The notes beneath the pieces are model-generated. The model was not told where the DNA came from. It made no database searches and was given only the letters and a program-made list of their open reading frames with translations. From Mucilaginibacter flavus (GTDB lineage: Bacteria > Bacteroidota > Bacteroidia > Sphingobacteriales > Sphingobacteriaceae), in NCBI RefSeq assembly GCF_030409315.1, contig NZ_JAUFPS010000017.1, forward strand, positions 1 to 64,000: DNA of 64,000 nt, in the 5' to 3' direction. Position numbers and translations under genes: made by a program. Shown piece by piece: positions 52,301 to 59,886 of this stretch. The first letter of the stretch is position 1. Every line of letters starts with the position of its first letter.

Positions 52301-52578
52301 GTAATAACCGTCCTAATAGTTTAATGATCCAGGATGGTTCATTTCTGCGGTGCAAAAATATCACCTTAGGTTACCGGTTGCCAGAAAGTCTTTTATCAAA
52401 AATAGCTGTGCAGTCTGTTAGGGTATACGCCAACGTATCCAATGCATTTATAATTACAAAATATAAAGGTATGGACCCTGAAATTGGTTCGTGGGACCCG
52501 CTTCAGGCAGGTTGGGACAGCGGTTATTATCCGCAACCAAGAGTATTTACAATTGGTGCCAACATAACACTGAAATAA
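49387..52578 (+). CDS. SusC-family TonB-dependent outer-membrane transporter (2)
   Basis: 1063 residues. Signal peptide ends near FSAHAQT (residue 29). Carboxypeptidase-like regulatory domain (about 32-105, VNITGKITSSDDGAPIPGAS), TonB-box region LNEVVVIGYA (about 109-118), plug with RGVSSISGSNSPLYVIDG and VLKDASATAIYGSQATNG, then the barrel ending RVFTIGANITLK. It imports oligosaccharides released at the surface by the GH5 enzyme of this locus. 25 bp to susD. The last residue is Lys instead of the usual aromatic, a small departure from the normal barrel-assembly signal. Confidence 0.96.
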   Translation: MDKNLQRRVKCQISLFITGMFLYFSAHAQTVNITGKITSSDDGAPIPGASIKIKGTALGTVSSIDGSYAIAAEPGKILVFNFLGFAPQEIAVKRAGAINVKLNSTSSNLNEVVVIGYAKARRKDVTGSISSISGMDLRQTQPTTFDQALQGKVAGVVVQQVSGQPGGGVSIQIRGVSSISGSNSPLYVIDGIIIPPVSDPGNGSNPLNSINPAEIESIDVLKDASATAIYGSQATNGVVVITTKRGKAGPPRITYDFYTGYQEIVKRLPTVNLPQFATFINARAAVWGFDSRPEFANPQYLGPGTDWQKELFRKAPMMNHTFTVSGGDARTQYLLSTSYFDQEGIALGSDFKRYSLRLNLDNKTTDWLKIGTSLQLAHINENVNSTASNVISTALSITPDVPVTNGDGSFGGVTNPNGWVQPVANPVALASIVKDLKRRNQIFGNVYAEIQFTKDLSLRNELSGNFDFNTEDRFSPTYSFGKDTPSPNFGSSSAGQNFYIVIRNFLTYNHNFNKFHIDALAGHESQESTFQNLGGARKNFPSNNVQALSAGDATTATNYGDNSNSNPTGGSAQESYFGRINFSWADKYLLTGNLRNDGSSNFPTNNRCVTTYSGGFAWKINNEAFLKDVKSINELKLRLGYGLTNNQGIPGNTFVTQLASVANGLSGTAQFQNNLANPSVKWEKTDYYSAGIDGSFWNGRLGFSLDVYDRETKGLLLQVPLPGYTGTVAGYGPGSMQAPYANVGSLSNKGFDLQINATNINSKNFIWKTAFTISRNINKVIYLGAGGSEANLSKKSYTINDVIEKTVVGQPIGEFYGYVFDGVFATPKDFQNHARTADPNGNPYPVSPAGGGIWYGDRMFKDLNGDGIIDSKDQTFLGSPIPKFQYGINNTFNYKNFDLNIFFSGSYGNKVFNQMAIQQSDPQNHTTYFTSVLNYARLGMVDPNGSSSDVNNVYVTNPNTTIVGLRNDNTNGNNRPNSLMIQDGSFLRCKNITLGYRLPESLLSKIAVQSVRVYANVSNAFIITKYKGMDPEIGSWDPLQAGWDSGYYPQPRVFTIGANITLK

Positions 52579-52603
52579 TAAAACGATCACCGATTTAAAA
52601 AAT

Positions 52604-54202
52604 ATGTTTATGAAATTAATTAACAAAATTATCATCATCCTGCTATGTATGGCAGCAGCGGCCGGATGTAAAAAGAGCTTTTTGGACCGTCCGTCCAACT
52701 CGCAGATAAGTTCTAATAATTTTTACAAAACCACTTCTGATTTACGGCTGGCTACGGCTGGCCTTTACGGCGGTTCGCTGTGGTGGCAATGGCACAATGG
52801 TGCCTGGTTACCACTTGGCGACGTATTAAGCGGCACCGGCAGTTTTCAGTATAGTAACGATTTGGTACAGCTTTTTACACGCACTATTACGGCGCAAAAT
52901 GGTCTTGTAACAACTGGTTGGGTTGGGTTGTACAATGTTATAGCGCAATGTAATGGCGTTATCAATGCCATACAGCAACAGGCATCTCCGTCTATTTCGG
53001 CAGCAGACAGAAATGCCGCCATAGGTGAGGCAAAATTTATTCGTGCCGTAGCTTATTACCATTTGGCGGTATATTGGGGTGCGGTACCCATTATTGAAGA
53101 TAACAGCAAACTGATACAAGATCCGCTTCGAAATCGTAATATTGTTTCGGATGTCTATAAGTTCGTTACTAAAGACCTGACTTATGCAGCACAATACCTT
53201 CCTCAAACAGATGAAAAGGGGCGGGTAACTACCTGGTCGGCACAGGGAATGCTGGGCAAAGTATATTTGACGATGGCGGGTTTAGGCAAAAGCGGCGGTG
53301 TACGCGATCAGGCTTTGTTAGATAGTGCCAAAAAGTACGCAGGCAACGTGTGTAAAAATAGCGGGTTAGATTTATTGCCCAATTATTATGACCTTTTCAA
53401 GGCTCAAAACAACGATAACGCCGAATCATTATTTTCCCTTCAATGGGCCGCTGGCGTAGGTTACGGAAACGGCAACAATTTACAAACTTATTTTTCGCCA
53501 ACAGCCGCTGTTCTTCCTCAAAAACAAGGTGGATGGCAACCCCTGCAGCCAACTTATGATTTGTACCGGATGTATTCTGCTAAGGATACGGTAAGGCGCA
53601 AAGCCACTATTATGCTCAACGGAGATTTTTATCCCGAATTGAATGCTGCCGGCGGTGGTTATAAGGCGACAGGTACGGGACTAAAAAAACACATTATTGG
53701 TAACGAAAAAGATAACAATTCGCCAACAATGGATACATGGTCATCCATCGAACACAACGCTATTCTTAGATTGGCCGATGTGTATCTGGTATATGCCGAA
53801 GCTATTTTGGGTAATAATACTACCACGAGCAATGGTGACGCCTTAACTTATTTTAATAAAGTGCGTGCAAGGGCCGGCGTGGATATTGTGAATGTGATAA
53901 CCCCCGCTGCACTGCGTACTGAAAGAAGAGTTGAACTGGCTTTTGAAGGACAATATTGGATTGACCTTGTTAGGTATTCTTATTATGACCCCACTAATGC
54001 TGTGAAGTTTCTTAATGATCAGGATGCTACTCATGGCCGGATTTCGTTTACTTATGACCCTGCAACGAAAACAGCGACAAGGGACACCACCGCGCTACCA
54101 TCTACGCTTCCGGCAACTATCAATTCATTTACGTTACCAATTCCATCATCGGAGTTAACCAGTGACCCTAAATTGGCACAACCCCCGGTACCATACTATT
54201 AA
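52604..54202 (+). CDS. SusD-family surface glycan-binding lipoprotein (2)
   Basis: 532 residues. Starts at ATG 52604 or two codons later at 52610; both keep the lipobox AAAAGC with Cys22. SusD features: SNNFYKTTSDLRLATAGLY, GEAKFIRAVAYYHLAVYWGAVPII (about 144-167), RRVELAFEGQYWIDLVRY and the C-terminal SFTLPIPSSELTSDPKL. It works as the lid of the SusC barrel and binds the oligosaccharide. 25 bp after susC and 23 bp before the glycan-binding lipoprotein. Confidence 0.95.
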   Translation: MFMKLINKIIIILLCMAAAAGCKKSFLDRPSNSQISSNNFYKTTSDLRLATAGLYGGSLWWQWHNGAWLPLGDVLSGTGSFQYSNDLVQLFTRTITAQNGLVTTGWVGLYNVIAQCNGVINAIQQQASPSISAADRNAAIGEAKFIRAVAYYHLAVYWGAVPIIEDNSKLIQDPLRNRNIVSDVYKFVTKDLTYAAQYLPQTDEKGRVTTWSAQGMLGKVYLTMAGLGKSGGVRDQALLDSAKKYAGNVCKNSGLDLLPNYYDLFKAQNNDNAESLFSLQWAAGVGYGNGNNLQTYFSPTAAVLPQKQGGWQPLQPTYDLYRMYSAKDTVRRKATIMLNGDFYPELNAAGGGYKATGTGLKKHIIGNEKDNNSPTMDTWSSIEHNAILRLADVYLVYAEAILGNNTTTSNGDALTYFNKVRARAGVDIVNVITPAALRTERRVELAFEGQYWIDLVRYSYYDPTNAVKFLNDQDATHGRISFTYDPATKTATRDTTALPSTLPATINSFTLPIPSSELTSDPKLAQPPVPYY

Positions 54203-54225
54203 TCAAAAAATTAAAACATATTGTT

Positions 54226-55698
54226 ATGAAAAAGAAATCATACTTACGCTTGTGTTTTTTGCCGTTTTTCTTGATGATAGCGGCTTTATTACCAGCTTGT
54301 AAAAAGAATACCGATGGTGGCGGCGGTGCCGCTCCGGTTATCGCGGCTATTAAAAGTTATGTGGCTTCGCCTAATGATACGGTTTTAAATAGCGCGGTGG
54401 CAAAAGGCCAGTGGGTTGTGATAACCGGGCAGAATTTGCAAAATGCAACTCAAATCTCTTTTGACGGAGTTTCGGCCTCTTTTAACTCTGCCTTGTTTGC
54501 CCCAAATAGCGCTGTGGTACAAATACCAGCCATACAATTTTCAACAATCGATACTACCAAACTGTATACAGTACGATATGCCACAACAACAGGTTCAACA
54601 ACGTTTTCTTTTAAATTAGGACCTGCAGCGCCTACCGTTACTGCTATTTCTAACGTGTTTGCTGCCCCGGGCGATTCTGTTCACCTTTATGGCACAAATC
54701 TGGTACTGGTGCAACGCTTTTTGTATGGCGGAACTCCGGTTACAACGTTTAAATCAAACCTCGACGGAACTTCCCTTGGCTTTATCATGCCGGCAACCAC
54801 GCCTACTGATCAGATATTGGTAGTCACAAAGTCTGGTACTGTTAATTTAAAAATAGTAGCAACGCCAACCATTACCAGCATTTCTAATGAAAATGCCAGC
54901 CAGGGCGATTCTGTGTTTGTTTATGGCACATATCTTAAAAATATCCAATCATTATCTTTTGCAGGTACCTTAATTACTTCTTTTAAAGAAACAAGTGATG
55001 GAACCTCTGCCCGTTTTGTTTTACCGGCTTTAACTAAAAGCGGGCCGGTATCTGTTACTACAAAGTTTGGCGCTGCTGCTACCGTGTACAATGTGAACGA
55101 TGTTGCAACTGGCAGAATATCAGATTGGGAATGGGGAGGAAACTTTAACTGGCAATGGTGGGGTGGTTCGTACTACACAAGTGGCAGCCCAGATTTTCCA
55201 GGTAATTCAACTCAATATATGGTGCTTAAAACCGGTGTTCTGTCTCCCGCCGAAGGAAATACATACTCCAGTTACGCAATACGTATGAACGGCGCACAGT
55301 GGGTACCAACAGCCAATATTAATGATCAGGTTAGCAATTGGGCTTTTAAATTCGAAGTAAATGTTTCGAAACCCTGGAATGGTGGTACAATAGATATTTT
55401 GAGTGGGATAGATAGCAGCCCGATAGCCCGATGGGAGCCATGGCAAAAAAACGCGACTACCACCGCGGCCTACGCCACAAAAGGGTGGATAACGGTAACT
55501 ATCCCGTTGTCATCTTTCCGTAAAGCAGATCCAACGCTTGGCGACGGAAAAGGCGACGCTATAACCAAAATTGCTGATTTGGTTGGCCCATCAGGAAATA
55601 CCTCGTGCTTCGTGTACATACACAACTATAGCACTGCAGCCACAGCAACAGGCTTTTATGGTGCTTTTGACAACTTCAGAGTTGTAAAAATTAAATAA
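54226..55698 (+). CDS. IPT/TIG-repeat surface glycan-binding lipoprotein (SGBP)
   Basis: 490 residues. Lipobox LLPAC with Cys25. Three IPT/TIG immunoglobulin-like repeats (about 38-130, 133-212, 214-292), recognisable from VVITGQNLQNATQISFDG, VHLYGTNLVLVQRFLYGG and VFVYGTYLKNIQSLSFAG. Residues about 295-490 form a beta-sandwich rich in surface Trp (WEWGGNFNWQWWGG), ending FYGAFDNFRVV, matching the C-terminal binding domain of SGBP-B proteins from xyloglucan and mixed-linkage glucan loci. The IPT stalk holds the binding domain away from the membrane. Position right after susD fits this. Binding target inferred from family, not tested. Confidence 0.88.
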   Translation: MKKKSYLRLCFLPFFLMIAALLPACKKNTDGGGGAAPVIAAIKSYVASPNDTVLNSAVAKGQWVVITGQNLQNATQISFDGVSASFNSALFAPNSAVVQIPAIQFSTIDTTKLYTVRYATTTGSTTFSFKLGPAAPTVTAISNVFAAPGDSVHLYGTNLVLVQRFLYGGTPVTTFKSNLDGTSLGFIMPATTPTDQILVVTKSGTVNLKIVATPTITSISNENASQGDSVFVYGTYLKNIQSLSFAGTLITSFKETSDGTSARFVLPALTKSGPVSVTTKFGAAATVYNVNDVATGRISDWEWGGNFNWQWWGGSYYTSGSPDFPGNSTQYMVLKTGVLSPAEGNTYSSYAIRMNGAQWVPTANINDQVSNWAFKFEVNVSKPWNGGTIDILSGIDSSPIARWEPWQKNATTTAAYATKGWITVTIPLSSFRKADPTLGDGKGDAITKIADLVGPSGNTSCFVYIHNYSTAATATGFYGAFDNFRVVKIK

Positions 55699-55774
55699 AC
55701 AACAGTTTAAGCTCCATAGCGGCATACCCGCCATGGAACTTAAATTAATCAGAAGATAATATTTTCAACAAAAA

Positions 55775-57283
55775 ATGAATATGAAGATAACCAGAATAAA
55801 GACGGCCTTTAAAATTGCGGGAGTATCTTTTGCAGTTTTAATTGCGGCTTCTTGTAAAAAATCAGGAACGGCACCTGCACAGCTTACGCTTTCAAACTTA
55901 ACAGATACTATCCCGGAAGCTGGAGGAACTGTTGCCTTAAAATTTACCAGTAATGCCGCATGGAGTGTTGATACTACCGGCGTAGGATGGCTGCATTTAA
56001 GTCAAACATCGGGCAATAGCGGTAATGTCGCCATTAATGTAACAGCCCCAGCAAATTCATCGGGCATGAGCCGCTCTGTGCTTTTAAATTTAAGTTCAAC
56101 CAACGGGCAAAGCAGGCGAATTACGGTAATGCAAAATGCCAAAATTTATCCATCATATAATACATCGCCAGTGGCACCCGACGCAACAGGTATGGGCAGT
56201 ACTGCTACACAGCTGGCGGCAAATATTAAAATGGGATACAATATTTATAACACCATGGAAGCTCCGGGCGGAGAAACCGGCTGGGGAAATCCTGCAATCA
56301 GCCAGCAACTGATTGATTTAATTAAAAATAGCGGTATGAATGCGGTACGATTACCTGTTCAGTACGATTGGTCGCATATAATTGATAAAAAAACTGCTAA
56401 AATAGACCCCGTGTGGCTCGCCCGGGTTAAACAAGTAGTTCAATATTGTATCAATGATAATGTTTATGTGATGGTTAATATTCATTATGATAATGGCTGG
56501 CTTGATTGTACAGCAACAGGTGCCAAACAGGATTCTATTAATGCTAAGCAAAAAGCTTATTGGGAGCAAATAGCCACCACATTGCGCGATTTTGACGAAC
56601 ATTTAATGTTTGCCAGCGCCAATGAACCTAATGCTACAGATGTACCAACATCAAATGTGTTAATGCGTTATCATCAAACCTTTATTAACGCGGTACGCAG
56701 TACCGGCGGTAAAAACAGTTATCGTACTTTAATTATTCAAACTCCTTCAACATCAATTGATTTAGCAAACGAATATTTAAAGGCAGCTAATGTATTTAAA
56801 GCGGTTCAATTGCCTGTGGACCCTACGCCTAATAAAATGATATTTGAGTTTCATTATTATACTCCGTCGAATTTTTGTATACTATCTGCCGATGCCAGCT
56901 GGGGAAAAGAGGCGTTTTTCTGGGGAACAAGCCTTCATACAAAAAATCCGCTTTTCCTTGACCGAAATTCTGCTGCCTCGACAGAAGAACATTTTGTAGA
57001 TTCGATATTCCACACCGCCAAAGTAAACTTTGTAGATAAGGGGATACCCATGATTATGGGCGAATATGGCACGGAATACCATGCCGATAAATTAAAAGGG
57101 TATCCGGCAGATTCGTTATTATCTGTAAATTCTCAGATGCATTTTTATCGCTACATCACACAACAAGCCAAAACAAATGGCGTGCTGCCATTTTTATGGG
57201 CAAGTGATGTATTTAACCGCCAAACTAATACTATCGGCAACCAGCGTACATTGGATTCGCTAAAAAAAGGCGCGGGTTTTTAA
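55775..57283 (+). CDS. BACON-GH5 lipoprotein, endo-beta-glucanase/xyloglucanase-like
   Basis: 502 residues. Lipobox IAASC with Cys27. BACON immunoglobulin-like domain (about 35-122) acts as a spacer or mucin/glycan contact, then the YPSYNTSP linker and GH5 barrel (about 150-490). Acid/base Glu284 in ASANEP and nucleophile Glu430 in MGEYGT are both present. Two usually constant active-site stretches differ: GYNIYN (154-159) in place of G-W-N-I/L-G-N, and HYDNGW in place of HWDGGW seen in the paralogue at 37033. This may alter glycone binding. Surface-exposed endo-enzyme of the locus by position (76 bp after the SGBP). A start two codons later at 55781 is possible. Confidence 0.9.
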   Translation: MNMKITRIKTAFKIAGVSFAVLIAASCKKSGTAPAQLTLSNLTDTIPEAGGTVALKFTSNAAWSVDTTGVGWLHLSQTSGNSGNVAINVTAPANSSGMSRSVLLNLSSTNGQSRRITVMQNAKIYPSYNTSPVAPDATGMGSTATQLAANIKMGYNIYNTMEAPGGETGWGNPAISQQLIDLIKNSGMNAVRLPVQYDWSHIIDKKTAKIDPVWLARVKQVVQYCINDNVYVMVNIHYDNGWLDCTATGAKQDSINAKQKAYWEQIATTLRDFDEHLMFASANEPNATDVPTSNVLMRYHQTFINAVRSTGGKNSYRTLIIQTPSTSIDLANEYLKAANVFKAVQLPVDPTPNKMIFEFHYYTPSNFCILSADASWGKEAFFWGTSLHTKNPLFLDRNSAASTEEHFVDSIFHTAKVNFVDKGIPMIMGEYGTEYHADKLKGYPADSLLSVNSQMHFYRYITQQAKTNGVLPFLWASDVFNRQTNTIGNQRTLDSLKKGAGF

Positions 57284-57647
57284 AAAGTACGACTGGCGGC
57301 GCGCAACAATTAAAATCGGTATTAACAATATCAGTTAAATAAAAGAGAGTGTTAGTTGATTATAAGTGAATGCCTGGGGCCTTTACCGAGAGGTCCCGGC
57401 ATTTTTTTGTAAAAAACTATACTATAAAAGGCCTTTACTATTAACGCTTACCGGCGGAACAGAAAACGGAGAATTTTTAGGGAAGACGTACTTCAATGAT
57501 AATTGATCTGGCGGCACAGTTGGAACGTCATCAAACTAAAGATTTCCTGACATGGAATATGCAAAGCCATTTTCGGCGACAGTGAAAAATAGCGTAAATA
57601 TAAACGCACAGCACAGGCATATTCTGTTGAATACATCTTAATGGATA
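57284..57647. other. Gap between BACON-GH5 and GH3
   Basis: 364 bp without a gene. It contains the terminator at 57369-57408. The sequence AGCGTAAATA at about 57592 resembles a CGTAAAT half-site seen near 16322. GH3-GH2-GH42 therefore seem to start a new transcription unit here. Confidence 0.5.
57369..57408 (+). terminator. Rho-independent terminator after BACON-GH5
   Basis: Stem AATGCC/GGCATT plus GGGGCCT/AGGTCCC (one bulged T, one G-U pair), 8-nt loop, followed by a run of seven T residues. 86 bp beyond the GH5 stop. It should end the susC-susD-SGBP-GH5 transcript. Confidence 0.8.
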
Positions 57648-59828
57648 ATGAAAAATAAAATAAAATTACTTGTTAAATATATAATTACCAGTGTTGTTGC
57701 GCTTTCGCTGTTTAATGGGGTTTCGGCACAAAATAAAGTTGAGGCGGCATTAAAAGTAAAGATCAACAGCATCATTAAAAAAATGACACTGGAAGAAAAA
57801 ATAGGGATGCTTCACGGCAACGCGCTATTTTCTTCGGCTGGCGTGCCCCGGTTAGGTATTCCGGAGTTAACGTGCGATGATGGCCCCTTGGGTGTACGCG
57901 AAGAAATAAAACGTTTTGATTGGGCTTCGGCTAACTGGACGACTGATTCTGCTACATTTTTACCAAATGGTTCGGCAATAGCAGCCACCTGGAACCCCCT
58001 GATGGCAAACAAATATGGTGTAGTTATAGGCGAAGAGGCGAATGCCCGAAAAAAAGATGTGATGCTTGCACCGGCATTCAATATTTGCAGGATGCCGCTT
58101 TGCGGCCGCACCTATGAATATTATTCAGAAGATCCCTATTTAAACAGTCAATTGGCTATTCAATCTGTAAAAGGAATTCAAAGCCAGCATGTGGCGGCCT
58201 GTATAAAACATTTTGCTGCCAACAACCAGGAGCTCGACCGCGATAGCGTAAATACATTAGTTAGCGAAAGGGCTTTACGCGAAATTTATTTTCCGGCATT
58301 TAAAGCGGCCATACAACAAGGGAATGCTTACACCATTATGTCGGCCTACAATAAATTAAACGGTTATTGGTGTTCCGAAAATGATTTTTTATTGAATAAA
58401 GTGTTAAAAGGCGAATGGGGGTTCAAGGGGGTGGTTATGTCTGACTGGGCTGGTACTCATCATACCATTGCGGCGGCCAACAACGGGTTGGATATTGAAA
58501 TGGGGTCAAAGGGCTACTATGACCAATGGTATTTTGCCAGGCCATTACTTGCTGCAGTTAAGGCCGGCCAGGTATCGGTAAAAACAATTGATGATAAAGT
58601 TTACCGGGTTTTGTGGTTAATGTACCATACATCTTTGAGCGCGAATCATCCCAAAGGATCTATTGCTACACCGGCGCATGCCAAAGCCGCGTATGATATT
58701 GCCTCAGAATCCATCGTGTTGCTAAAAAATGATAACCATTTATTGCCTTTAAAAGCAAATTCTGTTAAAAGGATTGCTGTTATAGGCGATAATGCCATAC
58801 GCACCTTCGCTTTGGGTGGGTACGGTGCAGGTGTAAAGGCTAAAAAGGAGGTTACAGCATTAGATGGCATAAAATCAAGGTTTGGCAAAACTGCCAGCAT
58901 CAGTTTTGCCCAGGGATACAGAGCGAACTATTTGGCAAGCAGAACTGACGAACAAAATAGCGGTTATGATCAGCCCGACCAAAACCTGATTGATGAGGCG
59001 GTAGCACTTGCAAAAACCAGCGATGTAGCTATTTTATGTATTGGCTCAAATCGTGAGTATGAAAGTGAAGGTCATGATCGTAAAAACCTGGAACTGCCTT
59101 TTGGGGAGCAGGCATTAGTTAACGCGGTTACGGCCGTTAATCCTAAAACCATTGTTGTAATTATGGCCGGTGCGCCATATGATCTTAATGAAATTAAAAA
59201 ATCAAACCATGCGGTTGTTTGGTCGTGGTTTAACGGTTCAGAAGCTGGTAATGCATTGGCTGATGTATTAAAAGGTGTTGTAAACCCATCCGGTAAATTG
59301 CCGTTTACTTTTCCTGTCTCATTAAAAGATTCGCCCGCCGCCAACTTAAATACTTATCCGGGTAAAAACCTTACGGCCGAATATAAAGAAGGCATATTGG
59401 TTGGATATCGCTGGTACGATACCAGGAAAATTCAACCGCAATTTCCTTTTGGTTATGGGCTTTCATATACTGATTTTTCCATCGGTAATATTTCAACCGA
59501 TAAATTAAGCTACGCAAAAAATGAAACCATCCATGCAAAATTTACCATCAGAAATACAGGCAGCCGCTACGGAGCCGAAGTTGTGCAGTTATATGTGAGT
59601 GATCCGGTTTGTTCTGTATTGCGCCCGGAAAAAGAGCTTAAAGGGTTTAAAAAGATCTTTTTGAAACCCGGCGAAATAAAAAAAGTAGAAATGAAGGTGA
59701 AAGTTGCCGACCTGGCGTTTTATGACGAATTAAAAAAAGCATGGAATGCCGAAGTCGGTGAATACGTCCTGCAGTTAGGGAGTTCATCTGGCAGCATTAC
59801 TCAGAAAGTGAAGATTTCAGTTAACTAA
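57648..59828 (+). CDS. GH3 beta-glucosidase/beta-xylosidase
   Basis: 726 residues, signal peptide ending GVSAQNK (residue 28). N-terminal barrel with KHFAANNQE (188-195) and nucleophile Asp266 in VVMSDWAG; the second domain carries Glu474 in YESEGHDR as the likely acid/base; a fibronectin-III-like domain ends the protein (about 625-726, FTIRNTGSRYGAEVVQLYV). It should remove terminal beta-glucose (or xylose) from imported oligosaccharides in the periplasm. It begins a run with GH2 (58 bp) and GH42 (56 bp more), after a terminator. beta-Glucosidase is the likelier activity next to GH5 enzymes. Confidence 0.92.
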   Translation: MKNKIKLLVKYIITSVVALSLFNGVSAQNKVEAALKVKINSIIKKMTLEEKIGMLHGNALFSSAGVPRLGIPELTCDDGPLGVREEIKRFDWASANWTTDSATFLPNGSAIAATWNPLMANKYGVVIGEEANARKKDVMLAPAFNICRMPLCGRTYEYYSEDPYLNSQLAIQSVKGIQSQHVAACIKHFAANNQELDRDSVNTLVSERALREIYFPAFKAAIQQGNAYTIMSAYNKLNGYWCSENDFLLNKVLKGEWGFKGVVMSDWAGTHHTIAAANNGLDIEMGSKGYYDQWYFARPLLAAVKAGQVSVKTIDDKVYRVLWLMYHTSLSANHPKGSIATPAHAKAAYDIASESIVLLKNDNHLLPLKANSVKRIAVIGDNAIRTFALGGYGAGVKAKKEVTALDGIKSRFGKTASISFAQGYRANYLASRTDEQNSGYDQPDQNLIDEAVALAKTSDVAILCIGSNREYESEGHDRKNLELPFGEQALVNAVTAVNPKTIVVIMAGAPYDLNEIKKSNHAVVWSWFNGSEAGNALADVLKGVVNPSGKLPFTFPVSLKDSPAANLNTYPGKNLTAEYKEGILVGYRWYDTRKIQPQFPFGYGLSYTDFSIGNISTDKLSYAKNETIHAKFTIRNTGSRYGAEVVQLYVSDPVCSVLRPEKELKGFKKIFLKPGEIKKVEMKVKVADLAFYDELKKAWNAEVGEYVLQLGSSSGSITQKVKISVN

Positions 59829-59886
59829 CAGCGCGATGATTATCCGTCTAAATGAATTGTATTATACTTCAAACACCAGCACTTTT

